From Microbacterium sp. MM2322 (GTDB lineage Bacteria > Actinomycetota > Actinomycetes > Actinomycetales > Microbacteriaceae): 64,000 nucleotides of DNA. The stretch spans positions 2,418,001-2,482,000 of the forward strand of contig NZ_OZ075067.1 in assembly GCF_964186585.1 (NCBI RefSeq), written 5' to 3'. The notes under the pieces are model-generated. The model saw nothing but the letters and a program-made list of their open reading frames with translations, was not told the DNA's origin and did not search any database. Of the stretch, positions 44,988 through 53,724 are shown in pieces; the stretch's first letter is position 1; the number at the start of each line of letters is the position of its first letter. Made by a program: the position numbers and the translations under genes.

Positions 44988-47900
44988 TTACTGGGTCTTC
45001 ACGAGCAGCGCCTCGTCGGCACCCGACGCGTTGTCGACGACGACGACCATCGCGCCGAGCGGCTTCTGAGCCGCATAGGCCGAGGCACTGGTCCGCACCG
45101 TCACCGATGCCTTCCCGCCCTTCGGAACGACCTCGTACTGGCCGTTGCTGAAGGCGGGCTTGCTCGGGTCGTACGTAGCCGTCCCGGCGAACGCATCGCT
45201 CCCGTCGGTGGTCCCGCTGAACGACTGCACCGAGTAGGTGAACGGCCCCGTGATGCCCAGGTCGGCGAGGTTCACCGGCAGCAGGATGGTGCTGCTGTCC
45301 GTGGGCGCCTGGGAGAGGAATCCGCTCGGAACGAGCTCGCCGGTCTTGACGTTCTGGACGAACACCTCGGCCACCCCGTCGACGTCCCCGGCGCGCACCG
45401 CACCGGAGTCGTACGACAGGACCACCCAGTCGGGCTTGCCGTCGCGGTCCGAATCGATCACGACGTCGAACTCGTTGGACGCCGCGTTAGACCACCGCGA
45501 GAACGTGTTGATCGCGAACACCGCGAGCGGGTCACCCTCGGCCGTCGCGAACGACTGCACACCGGCGGCACGCAGGTCGTACCCGGTGTCGGTGATCGCC
45601 TTCGGAGCATCCCGCTTGTCCGACAGCCCCCACGTGTAGACGTCGGCGGCGGCGTCCAGCGCACCCTCGCGGTTGCGCAGTTCGAGGGCGCGGTCGCCGT
45701 CGGTGACACGTCCACGGGTGCTCAGCGCCCCCTTCACCGTCACGTCGCTGTTGGAGCGCGGGACGAGGAGGTAGGGCACGCGCAGTGTCGAGCCCGCGGC
45801 CGTGAGCACAACGTCTCCCGAGACCTCCGAGAACGAGAACTGGTCGTCGCCGTCCAGCGAGCTGGGAACCGACGAGGCCGGGATCGAGACGGAGACGTTC
45901 ACGGTCTTGGTGCGTCCGGGGCGGACGGTGACCGACTTCGTGTTCGTCGTGACCTTGGCCTTGAGCGACTGCGCGGACGGCGCCGTCGAGACGCGGTACG
46001 TCACCGGCTTCGTGCCGTCATTGCGGACCGTGACCTTCTTCGTCCCGCCGAGCGTGTCCGTCGACTCGTCGAAGCCGAAGCTCAGAGCCGCTTCGCGCAT
46101 GCGACCGCTGTCGGTGCGGAAGCTGTCTCCGGTCGCCGTCACCTTCGTCGCCACGGCCTGCGCCGTGTCGACGAGGCCGACACCACCACGGGTCGGATCG
46201 ATCCCGGCGACGCCCTTCGGGTCGGCGGTGGAGACGAGAGCTGCCGAGATCTGCTCGGTGTCCCAGGTGGGGTGCGCCTGGACGGTGAGAGCAGCGACGC
46301 CGGCCACGTGGGGTGCGGCCATCGACGTTCCCGACAGCACCGCCGAGTCGCTTCCCGTGCCGACGGCGACGGAAGAGATCGACACTCCCGGAGCCGCGAC
46401 GTCGGGGCTGATCGAGCTGTCGCCGCTGCGAGGTCCGGAGGAGCTGAACGACGCGTAGCCGCGGAAGGCGGGGTTCGCGATCTCCTGGGCCTTCACCGTC
46501 ACGGCCGCGCCGTTCACGAAGGCGGCACCGGCGGAGGATCGGACGCCGAAGAACGGGATCGTCACCTCGTAGGGGGTCGCGTCGTCAGGGTTCTCGGTGA
46601 TGGCGCCCTCGTACGGCGGAAGGTCGTTGGTCGAGTTGACCATGACAGCAGCTGCCGCGCCGGCCTGCTGCGCGAAGATCGCCTTCGCGGCACGCGCGCA
46701 GGTCCCGCGAGTCGACACCGCGATCTGGTTGCCGCCCTTTGCGACTCCGACGCGGGTGTAGTCGGATGCCGCGCATCCGAGCGACTCGTCCGCGGCGGTC
46801 GCGGGGTCGTCGGTGAGCCGCACGACCTTCAGCGTGCCGAGGCCCGTGAGCGACGCGCCGTTGGCGTTGATCGCTTCGACGGCCTTGCCGCCGACGGTGA
46901 GCGCTGCGCCGGGGAACGACGCGGTGCTGTCGACCGCGGATACGGCGATCACACCGTCACCGCTGCCCGGGGAGCCGGTGAGGTAGGGGCTCGGGCCGGA
47001 GTTGCCGGCGGATGCCACCACGACGACGCCCGCGCCCACGGCGTTGGCTGCCGCGACGGCGCTCGGGTCGTCTCCGGTGCCGAACGAGGAGCCCAGCGAC
47101 ATGTTGATGACGTCCATGCCGTTGTCGACGGCCCAGTCGATGGCCTGGATGGTCATCTCCGTCGAGCCGTCGCAGCCGAACACGCGAACGGCGTAGAGGT
47201 CGGCCTGGGGGGCGACGCCGGGGCCGATGCCGAAGTCCACCGAGGGGGTCTTGGCGTTGTAGGGGCCCTTGTATGTCGACCCGTCGGGCAGGACGCCTGA
47301 GCCGCCGGTCGTGCCCGCGACGTGCGAGCCGTGGCCTTCGCAGTCGAGCGGGTTGGAGTCGGGCTTCGGGACCAGCGCGTCGCCGGTACCGGCGGGGTCG
47401 TAGTCGTCGCCGACGAGGTCGATGCCGCCCTTGACGCGGGGAGCCTTCGGGCCGAACAGGGCCGGGTCGGCCGGCTGATCGGATGCCGCGGCTGCCGCTT
47501 CGTACGCGGCGGCGGTTCCGGGCCCGCCGAATCCGGCGTGCGTGTAGTCGATGCCGGTGTCGATGATGGCGACCTTGACGTTCTTGCCCGTGTATCCGGT
47601 GCTCTGCCACACCTGGGGGACGCCGAGGAAGGGAACCGAGACGGCGTTGTCGAGCTCGTGGCGGACGACGGGGTGGACGGCGACGACACCGGGAAGCGCG
47701 GCGACGTCATCGAGCTGCGCGGTGGGGACGGTGGCCTGGATGCCGTTGTAGGCGGACTGCATCTGCGCGCGGATCTTCCCGCCGCGCTGGGTGATGCCGG
47801 AGCGGATCGCGTCCTGCGCCGCCTTGAGGTCCTTCTTCACATCGGTGCGCTCGCGCTTGCTGAGCGAACGCCCTTCTTCCGCTTCGACGACGGCGACGGG

Positions 47901-48155
47901 GTCGCCCTCCATCTCGATCACGACCGAGACCTGCCGGTCGGGATCGATCGCCGCAGCCGAGAACGAGCTGTCGATCGCTCCGCTCGACGTGCTGCGCTCG
48001 AATCGCGCGGTGGGGTCGTCGTCGGGTGTCGCGGCGAGAGCCGCGGTCGTGGGCAGCGAGAGCGCGAGGACGCCCGCGACCGCCAGTATGCGTCGGTGCA
48101 AGGGGGACCGCCTTTCCTTCTGGGAAGAGCGCTCGGCACAGAACTGACGATTCAT
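44988..48155 (-). CDS. Secreted subtilisin-family (S8) serine protease
   Basis: A 1055-aa extracellular protease. It has a signal peptide (about 1-41), an inhibitor I9-type propeptide (about 70-165) and an S8 domain with the full triad D199 (IIDTGIDYTH), H275 (GHGSHVAGT) and S611 (LSGTSMAAPHVAG), plus oxyanion N385. The gap between H and S holds a protease-associated (PA) insertion (about 440-560). The C-terminal 430 residues are beta-rich Fn3-like domains of the lactocepin or cucumisin kind. There is no sortase motif, so it is probably released or wall-bound by other means. The C-terminus ends at a strong hairpin. Confidence 0.93.
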   Translation of the reverse strand: MNRQFCAERSSQKERRSPLHRRILAVAGVLALSLPTTAALAATPDDDPTARFERSTSSGAIDSSFSAAAIDPDRQVSVVIEMEGDPVAVVEAEEGRSLSKRERTDVKKDLKAAQDAIRSGITQRGGKIRAQMQSAYNGIQATVPTAQLDDVAALPGVVAVHPVVRHELDNAVSVPFLGVPQVWQSTGYTGKNVKVAIIDTGIDYTHAGFGGPGTAAAYEAAAAASDQPADPALFGPKAPRVKGGIDLVGDDYDPAGTGDALVPKPDSNPLDCEGHGSHVAGTTGGSGVLPDGSTYKGPYNAKTPSVDFGIGPGVAPQADLYAVRVFGCDGSTEMTIQAIDWAVDNGMDVINMSLGSSFGTGDDPSAVAAANAVGAGVVVVASAGNSGPSPYLTGSPGSGDGVIAVSAVDSTASFPGAALTVGGKAVEAINANGASLTGLGTLKVVRLTDDPATAADESLGCAASDYTRVGVAKGGNQIAVSTRGTCARAAKAIFAQQAGAAAAVMVNSTNDLPPYEGAITENPDDATPYEVTIPFFGVRSSAGAAFVNGAAVTVKAQEIANPAFRGYASFSSSGPRSGDSSISPDVAAPGVSISSVAVGTGSDSAVLSGTSMAAPHVAGVAALTVQAHPTWDTEQISAALVSTADPKGVAGIDPTRGGVGLVDTAQAVATKVTATGDSFRTDSGRMREAALSFGFDESTDTLGGTKKVTVRNDGTKPVTYRVSTAPSAQSLKAKVTTNTKSVTVRPGRTKTVNVSVSIPASSVPSSLDGDDQFSFSEVSGDVVLTAAGSTLRVPYLLVPRSNSDVTVKGALSTRGRVTDGDRALELRNREGALDAAADVYTWGLSDKRDAPKAITDTGYDLRAAGVQSFATAEGDPLAVFAINTFSRWSNAASNEFDVVIDSDRDGKPDWVVLSYDSGAVRAGDVDGVAEVFVQNVKTGELVPSGFLSQAPTDSSTILLPVNLADLGITGPFTYSVQSFSGTTDGSDAFAGTATYDPSKPAFSNGQYEVVPKGGKASVTVRTSASAYAAQKPLGAMVVVVDNASGADEALLVKTQ

Positions 48156-48253
48156 CCGAGTCGGATGCAGCGGCCGAGGCTGATAGGAGGCTATGCACCC
48201 CCTGTCGATCCCCCAAGAGGAAGATGCTCAGATGAGAGGATCCTCACGCTCGT

Positions 48254-49333
48254 TCAGGCGATGCGGGTCCCCGGCGGAAGGCGACGTGCCGGCGTGCGGG
48301 TGCGCGAGACGGCCCCCCACATGAGGAGCGCTGCGACGATCACCTGCCCTCCCAGACCGACGAACCAGATCGGCACAGTCGAGGCGTCCACCTCTTCCGG
48401 TGTGGCCCCGGACTGATCGGGATCGCAGTCGCTGTAGACGTAGTCGAGATCCGGGGCGATCTGAGACTGCCTCACGGCGTATTTCACCTGGCCGAAGAGG
48501 TCCTCCGGGTAGCCCTGACTGTTGAAGCCGGTCGGCGTCGCGTCGGCGAGGATGACGAACGGGTTCGCCGCGAGCACCCACCACACGTAGTCGAAGCGCG
48601 GCACCCGCGACGTCGTGGGCTGACCGTCGTCGCGGCAGACCTGCTCCGCGGGGGTGGACGCGCAATTCGAGGAGCCGTCTATGCAGAGCGGTGCCCCGGT
48701 GGTCTCGTCGTACTGGAGCGCCTCGTAGCGCTCCACGCGTTCCGAGGAGAAGCTCGCTCCGATCAATCCGAACGCGATCGGAGTGCCGATCGTGAGCGCC
48801 GCCACGACGAGGTAGGTCGCTGCGACCGAGAAGAGCGGACGGGCGAGCACACCGCTGATGGCCGTTCCGATGGCGGCGACGACGCCCGTCTCGATCACCA
48901 GGATCGCCGTCGATGCGACCACGGTGATCGGCTGCACCCCACCGCCGAAGGTGGCGATGACGAGGAAGGGCACCGCGACGGCGGCGAAGGTCAGTCCGGT
49001 CAGCCATGCGGCGAGGAACTTCCCGAGGACGATCTCGAGCGTCGTGGCCTGGGTGACCTGGAGCGGTGCGAGGGTCGCGGCATCCCGATCGCCGTTGATC
49101 GAATTGCCGCTGAGGGTGGGCGACACGAGAACGACCAGCAGAAGGGTCACGAGGACGACGACGGAGTACACACCGGGACCGGTGTCCTCCTGCCATGTGA
49201 ACGAGAGGAAGGCGAGCGCCGTCGTCCCGACGAGGACGAGGGCGAAGACGCCGAGCAGGACGTACCAGGAGACGGTCCGGATGCGCTGGGTCAGATCGAG
49301 CCGGGCGATGGTCCACAGGCGCGAGGCGTTCAT
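48254..49333 (-). CDS. ABC transporter permease
   Basis: A 359-aa membrane protein with about six helices in an ABC-2 type arrangement: one N-terminal helix, a cluster at about 65-210, a large outside loop with four Cys, and a final helix near 335. The start overlaps the ATPase stop (ATGA at 49330-49333). The substrate is unknown. The subtilisin gene starts 98 bp downstream. Confidence 0.88.
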   Translation of the reverse strand: MNASRLWTIARLDLTQRIRTVSWYVLLGVFALVLVGTTALAFLSFTWQEDTGPGVYSVVVLVTLLLVVLVSPTLSGNSINGDRDAATLAPLQVTQATTLEIVLGKFLAAWLTGLTFAAVAVPFLVIATFGGGVQPITVVASTAILVIETGVVAAIGTAISGVLARPLFSVAATYLVVAALTIGTPIAFGLIGASFSSERVERYEALQYDETTGAPLCIDGSSNCASTPAEQVCRDDGQPTTSRVPRFDYVWWVLAANPFVILADATPTGFNSQGYPEDLFGQVKYAVRQSQIAPDLDYVYSDCDPDQSGATPEEVDASTVPIWFVGLGGQVIVAALLMWGAVSRTRTPARRLPPGTRIA

Positions 49334-50262
49334 CGCGCACCTCCTTCGAGGTCGAGGAAGGTGTGTTCCAGGATGCCGCTGGCCGCCGAGAACTCCGCGA
49401 CCGGCAGGCCTGCCGAGACGAGGGCGGTGAGGCCCGCCGCGGCCGCGGCGTCGCCCGCGAAGCTCAGGAGGACGTCGCGCCGGTCGACGGGGATCGTCGC
49501 GACGTCGAGCCCGAGTGCCTGGGCGACGGGGAGCGCGGCAGCGACGGCATCCCGGTCGGCGAGACGCACCCGCCAGGTGCGCGCACGCCCCGCCGCCTCT
49601 GCGACCCGCTCCGAACTGACCGTCTCCCCCTGCATCATGAAGACGGCATCGTCGACGACCTCTTCGAGCTCGGAGAGGATGTGGCTGGAGACGAGCACGG
49701 TGCGTCCCTCCGCCGCGAGGGAACGCAGCAGCAGACGCAGATCGATGCGCGCCTGCGGATCCAACCCGGATGCCGGCTCATCGAGCAGCAGCACGCGCGG
49801 GTCGTGCACGAGCGCGCGAGCGAGACCGAGGCGCTGCTTCTGCCCCCGCGAGAGCACACGCGCGGGGGCGTCGCCGAGCGTCTCGAGACCCACTGTCGTG
49901 AGCAGCTCCGAGGCGCGCGACACCGCTGCGGCCTGGCTCAGCCCGGAGAGCCGTCCCGTGACGGTGATCGTCTCGCGCGCGGAGAGCGACGGCCACGCGC
50001 CGAGGCTGTCCGGCATCCAGCCGAGCTGCGCGCGCGCTTTCGCGGGCTCGGCGACCGGATCCACCCCGGCGATGCGGATCGTGCCCGCGTCCGGCGCGAG
50101 AAGGGAGGCCAGCATGAGCAGCAGGGTCGTCTTGCCCGCGCCGTTGGGTCCCACGAGTCCGGTGACTGCGCCTTCGGGCGCCTGGAAGGTGACGTCGCGG
50201 ACGGCGTGGACGTTCCCGAAGGATCGTCGCACCCCCTCGGCGACGATGCCGGCACTAGTCAT
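49330..50262 (-). CDS. ABC transporter ATP-binding protein
   Basis: A 310-aa ATPase with Walker A (GLVGPNGAGKTT), signature LSRGQKQRLGLARAL, Walker B VLLLDEPASGLD and the H-loop. The C-terminal 90 residues are an extra regulatory domain. It forms an exporter with the coupled permease. ATG 50262 is used; GTG 50271 would lie inside the -10 box TAGGGT (50270-50275). Confidence 0.93.
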   Translation of the reverse strand: MTSAGIVAEGVRRSFGNVHAVRDVTFQAPEGAVTGLVGPNGAGKTTLLLMLASLLAPDAGTIRIAGVDPVAEPAKARAQLGWMPDSLGAWPSLSARETITVTGRLSGLSQAAAVSRASELLTTVGLETLGDAPARVLSRGQKQRLGLARALVHDPRVLLLDEPASGLDPQARIDLRLLLRSLAAEGRTVLVSSHILSELEEVVDDAVFMMQGETVSSERVAEAAGRARTWRVRLADRDAVAAALPVAQALGLDVATIPVDRRDVLLSFAGDAAAAAGLTALVSAGLPVAEFSAASGILEHTFLDLEGGAR

Positions 50263-50269
50263 AGGGCTC

Positions 50270-50275
50270 ACCCTA
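50270..50275 (-). promoter_or_regulatory. Leaderless -10 box of the ABC ATPase gene
   Basis: TAGGGT on the minus strand, 7 nt before ATG 50262. It overlaps the stop codon of the MFS gene. Confidence 0.5.
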
Positions 50276-51544
50276 GGGGGTAGCTGTGTCCGATCCGGGA
50301 ACGGTGCGCCATGCCCGGAGGTTCAGGAGTCCGAACACCAGCAGAAGCGCGGACGCGCCCACGGGCGCCCACAGAGCGGTCGCCGAACCCGCGGACTCCG
50401 CCAGCGAGCCGACCACCATGCTCGACAGCGCCTGCCCGACGACGACCGATGAGCCGAGCACCGCCATGACGGTGGCCTCCCGCCCGCGCGGCGAGCGCGC
50501 CGCCGCGAGCGCGTAGAGGGTCGCGAGCGTCGGACCGATGCCGCAGCCGGCGAGCGCGAGGGCCCACCCCATCGACACCGCCCCGGTGGCGCCGGCGGCG
50601 AGGACCGCGCCGACGACGAGGACGGCCGTGAACGCGATCCACCGCCACGGCAGCGAGAAGCGGCGCGGCAGGATCCCGACGGCGAGGGCGAGGACCGCCG
50701 ACCCGATTCCCATGATCCCGTAGAGGATGCCGGTCTGCTCCGGGAATCCGCCCTCGTCCGCGAACGCGGTGAGCGAGGTCAGCATCGAGCCGAAGAAGAG
50801 GCCGGTCGCGAAAGTGCCTCCGGCGGCCAGCAGGATGCCGGGCCGCGCGATGCTCCGCGCGGGCTCGCGCTCGGCCGCCCCATCTGCGTAGCCCGCGGTG
50901 CGCGCCGTCGGGTGCAGGGCGAAGGCGGTGACGAACACGAGAGTCAGACCGGCGGCGGCGAGAACCGGAGCGGCCGGCGTCGCAGCGATGGCGACGACCC
51001 CGACGAGGACCGGGCCGAAGACGAAGACGATCTCGTCGACGGCGGACTCGTAACCCATCGTCGACTCCTGGAGCCGCCCGCGGGCGCCCCCGGCGAGCCG
51101 CATCCGTCCGATCGCACCGACGAGGCGCGCGCGCGACATCGGGGACACCTGAGGGGCCGTGGCGCCGGCGAGCGCGGAAACGAGCAAGACCAGGCCCTCG
51201 GGGGTGTCGCCGTAGGCCACGGCGACGAGTGCGACGAGGACGGCGCTCTGGACGAGCGCCGCGAGGAGCAGAACGGGCCGCTGACCCCATCGGTCGGCGG
51301 CGGCGCCGATGAGCGGGCCGGTGGCGATCGTGCCGAGACCGACCATCGCCGACGTGAGCCCGCCGACGGCGAGCGATCCGCGGGCGTCGACCACCATCGT
51401 GAGAACGCCGACCACGATCATCGCGTAGGGCAGTCGCGCGATCAGGGCGATGGCGAAGTAGCTGACCCCGATACTCGCAGCCAGGGTGCGGACCGGGCTA
51501 CCGCTCTCCGCGGGGCGCACCGGAGTGGAATCGGTGAGGGGCAT
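50273..51544 (-). CDS. MFS exporter
   Basis: A 423-aa transporter with 12 predicted helices and the loop 2-3 motif GPLIGAAADRWGQRP. It resembles drug or metabolite efflux MFS proteins. The start is ATG 51544, behind GGAGG that is partly buried in a leader stem (51554-51610). It lies between the ABC ATPase and the glycerophosphodiesterase. The substrate is unknown. Confidence 0.9.
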   Translation of the reverse strand: MPLTDSTPVRPAESGSPVRTLAASIGVSYFAIALIARLPYAMIVVGVLTMVVDARGSLAVGGLTSAMVGLGTIATGPLIGAAADRWGQRPVLLLAALVQSAVLVALVAVAYGDTPEGLVLLVSALAGATAPQVSPMSRARLVGAIGRMRLAGGARGRLQESTMGYESAVDEIVFVFGPVLVGVVAIAATPAAPVLAAAGLTLVFVTAFALHPTARTAGYADGAAEREPARSIARPGILLAAGGTFATGLFFGSMLTSLTAFADEGGFPEQTGILYGIMGIGSAVLALAVGILPRRFSLPWRWIAFTAVLVVGAVLAAGATGAVSMGWALALAGCGIGPTLATLYALAAARSPRGREATVMAVLGSSVVVGQALSSMVVGSLAESAGSATALWAPVGASALLLVFGLLNLRAWRTVPGSDTATP

Positions 51545-51550
51545 GTGTGA

Positions 51551-51637
51551 CCTCCGTGTAGACGAGGCGTCGTGCCGCCTTGACTCTCCACGGATCAGGT
51601 AGTTACACGGGGTGCTGGCGCACCGGCATCCATTCTA
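51551..51637 (-). promoter_or_regulatory. Attenuator-like leader of the MFS gene with a short upstream ORF
   Basis: On the minus strand TAGAAT (51632-51637) is followed 8 nt later by GTG 51623 and a 6-codon ORF (V-R-Q-H-P-V) ending in TAA at 51603. The ORF end overlaps CCGTGTA (51604-51610), which pairs with TACACGG (51554-51560) next to the GGAGG of the MFS gene. An inner 5-bp hairpin (51565-51580) lies between. A ribosome on the short ORF would open the outer stem and free the ribosome site. The elements are seen in the sequence; the mechanism is inference. Confidence 0.5.
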
Positions 51638-52633
51638 CCGATCGGTGCCTGAGCGTCCGAAGAACGCGACCCCCAGGTCGGCGTGGTCGACGAAGACCCC
51701 GTCGACGCCGGCATCCGCGATCCGCTGCCACTCCCCCTCCCAATCCCCGAACGCGGCTTTCGCCCGCCCGCGACGGAAAGGAACGGAGAGGAACGCGTTC
51801 TCGGGCCGGCACGTCCACGTGTAGACCTCGAGCCCACGCCCCTGGGCGGCGGCGACGATGCCGTCGTCCTCGAGGATGACGCGCTTGTCGAGGCTGATGC
51901 CGTCGACCTCGTGGGCGAGCCGGTCGAGCCCTGCGTGGGTCAGCTGATCCGCGTACGTCGGGGCGTCCGCTCCGCGCGTCGCGACGAGATCGTGCGGCCG
52001 GCCCTCGGCTTCGAGGAGGTAGATGTAGCGGGCCCGGATGCCGCGGTCCCGCATCCGCTGCAGGATGCCCTGCTCGAACGACTCGATCACGAGCGGGTGG
52101 TTGCCGGCATCCCATCCCGCGCGGCGCAGCTCCGCGTCGAGCAATGCCGCCACGTCGTAACCCAGCGAGGCGAAGTAGGTGGCGTGCTTGACCTCGAGGA
52201 CGACGCCGATCCCCCGACCCTCACGCCGTCCAGCCGTCGCCACGAGGTCGAGGAGATCGCGCAGCCGCAGGATCGGCAGTCGATCGTCGAACTCGGCGCT
52301 CCGCGGGCGCAGCTTCGGCAGCCGCTCCCGGCAGCGGAGGGTGGCGAGCTCCTCCCAGGTGAAGTCCTCCACGAACCAGCCGGTCAGAGGTTCGCCGTCG
52401 ACGTGTTTCGTCGTGCGCCGCGATGCGAACTCCGGATGCCGCGCCACGTCCGTCGTCGAACCGATCTCGTTCTCGTGCCGGATGACCGCGACGGCGTCTT
52501 TCGTGAACACGACATCCGGTTCGACCGCATCGACACCGAGGTCGAGCGCCAGCTCGTACGAGGCCAGAGAATGCTCGGGACGATACCCCGGTGCGCCTCG
52601 GTGGCCGATGACGAGCGGGCGCGTGCGAGACAT
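51635..52633 (-). CDS. Glycerophosphodiester phosphodiesterase family protein
   Basis: A 332-aa GDPD enzyme. The N-terminal IGHRGAPGYRPEHS carries the catalytic His and metal ligands, followed by VEPDVVFTKD and a C-terminal DGVFVDH. There is no signal peptide, so it acts inside the cell or on lipid head groups, releasing glycerol-3-phosphate. The start is ATG 52633, with TAGCCT 6 nt upstream. Confidence 0.92.
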   Translation of the reverse strand: MSRTRPLVIGHRGAPGYRPEHSLASYELALDLGVDAVEPDVVFTKDAVAVIRHENEIGSTTDVARHPEFASRRTTKHVDGEPLTGWFVEDFTWEELATLRCRERLPKLRPRSAEFDDRLPILRLRDLLDLVATAGRREGRGIGVVLEVKHATYFASLGYDVAALLDAELRRAGWDAGNHPLVIESFEQGILQRMRDRGIRARYIYLLEAEGRPHDLVATRGADAPTYADQLTHAGLDRLAHEVDGISLDKRVILEDDGIVAAAQGRGLEVYTWTCRPENAFLSVPFRRGRAKAAFGDWEGEWQRIADAGVDGVFVDHADLGVAFFGRSGTDR

Positions 52634-52639
52634 GCGCTC

Positions 52640-52645
52640 AGGCTA
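52640..52645 (-). promoter_or_regulatory. Leaderless -10 box of the GDPD gene
   Basis: TAGCCT on the minus strand, 6 nt before ATG 52633. Confidence 0.5.
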
Positions 52646-52796
52646 CCCAGCGGGTGCGTGCCCGAATGCCCTGCCGACGACGGCGTAAGAGCCTCATAGT
52701 CCTCTCACAGCGGGGCTCCCCTCGCGCGGAATCACGGTCGGATACGCTGGATCGACAGCATCGCGCTGTGAGTCGACTTTTGGAGTGAGACACACA

Positions 52797-53699
52797 ATGG
52801 CAGCGTCCGGCAATTTCGCCTTCAACAATCCGGTCTTTCAGGAGCAGCGCCCCGGCCTGACTCCCCCGGCCGCCCAGACGAACAACGCGGCAGCCTCGCA
52901 CCAGGCCGCCGACGTCGCGTCGAACGCCCGGCTCGAGGGGATGTACGCGGCTCCGACCGCGTCGTCCGCCAACACCGGCCGCATGACGGTCGAGGACACC
53001 GTCGTCAAGACAGCGGGTCTGTTCGGCATCCTTCTCGTCACCGCTCTGGTGGGCTGGTTCTGGACCCTCGGCGGTTCGCTCATGCCGACCCAGGTCGAGC
53101 CGGGCAGCCTCACGATGGCACCGTGGATCATCGGCGCGTTCGTCGGGTTCATCCTCGCCCTGGTCATCACCTTCACCTCCCGCAAGAAGGTGCGCCCCGC
53201 ACTCATCTGGGCGTACGCGGCGGCTGAGGGTCTGTTCGTCGGTGGTATCTCCGCGTTCTTCGAGTTCATCTGGCCCGGCGTCGTCCTGCAGGCCACCGTC
53301 GCGACCCTCGTCGTCGTCGGTGTGACCCTCGCTCTCTTCGCCAGCGGCAAGGTCCGCGTGACCAAGAAGGCCAACAAGATCTTCATGATCGCGATGGTCA
53401 GCTACATGGTCTTCGCCCTCGTGAACCTCGTTCTCATGTGGACGGGCGTCACGAACGGCGCCTTCGGTCTTTACTCGATGAAGGTCGCCGGCATCCCCCT
53501 CGGCCTCATCATCGGCCTCCTGGTCGTCCTGATGGCGGCGTACTCGCTGGTGCAGGACTTCGACCTCGTGCAGCAGGGCGCCCGCAACGGCGCTCCCCGC
53601 GAGTTCGGCTGGATCGGCGCCTTCGGCATCATGGTCACGGTCGTCTGGCTGTACGTCGAGATCCTCCGCATGATCGCCATCCTGCGAGGCAGTAACTGA
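52797..53699 (+). CDS. Bax inhibitor-1/YccA family membrane protein
   Basis: A 300-aa protein. A hydrophilic 60-residue N-terminus precedes seven helices. The family marks are AAEGLFVGGISAFFE after helix 3 and SLVQDFDLVQQGARNG near the end. Bacterial members are pH-sensitive calcium leak channels by structure. ATG 52797 is used behind GGAG. A TACGCT box near 52743 suggests a leader of about 45 nt, unlike most neighbours. Confidence 0.92.
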   Translation: MAASGNFAFNNPVFQEQRPGLTPPAAQTNNAAASHQAADVASNARLEGMYAAPTASSANTGRMTVEDTVVKTAGLFGILLVTALVGWFWTLGGSLMPTQVEPGSLTMAPWIIGAFVGFILALVITFTSRKKVRPALIWAYAAAEGLFVGGISAFFEFIWPGVVLQATVATLVVVGVTLALFASGKVRVTKKANKIFMIAMVSYMVFALVNLVLMWTGVTNGAFGLYSMKVAGIPLGLIIGLLVVLMAAYSLVQDFDLVQQGARNGAPREFGWIGAFGIMVTVVWLYVEILRMIAILRGSN

Positions 53700-53724
53700 T
53701 CGCACCGCGTCATACGACGCTCAG

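Noticed and set aside
51545..51625. A known riboswitch before the MFS gene
   Set aside because: No match to the guanidine, fluoride or ZTP class cores that I can recall; the short ORF makes attenuation more likely.
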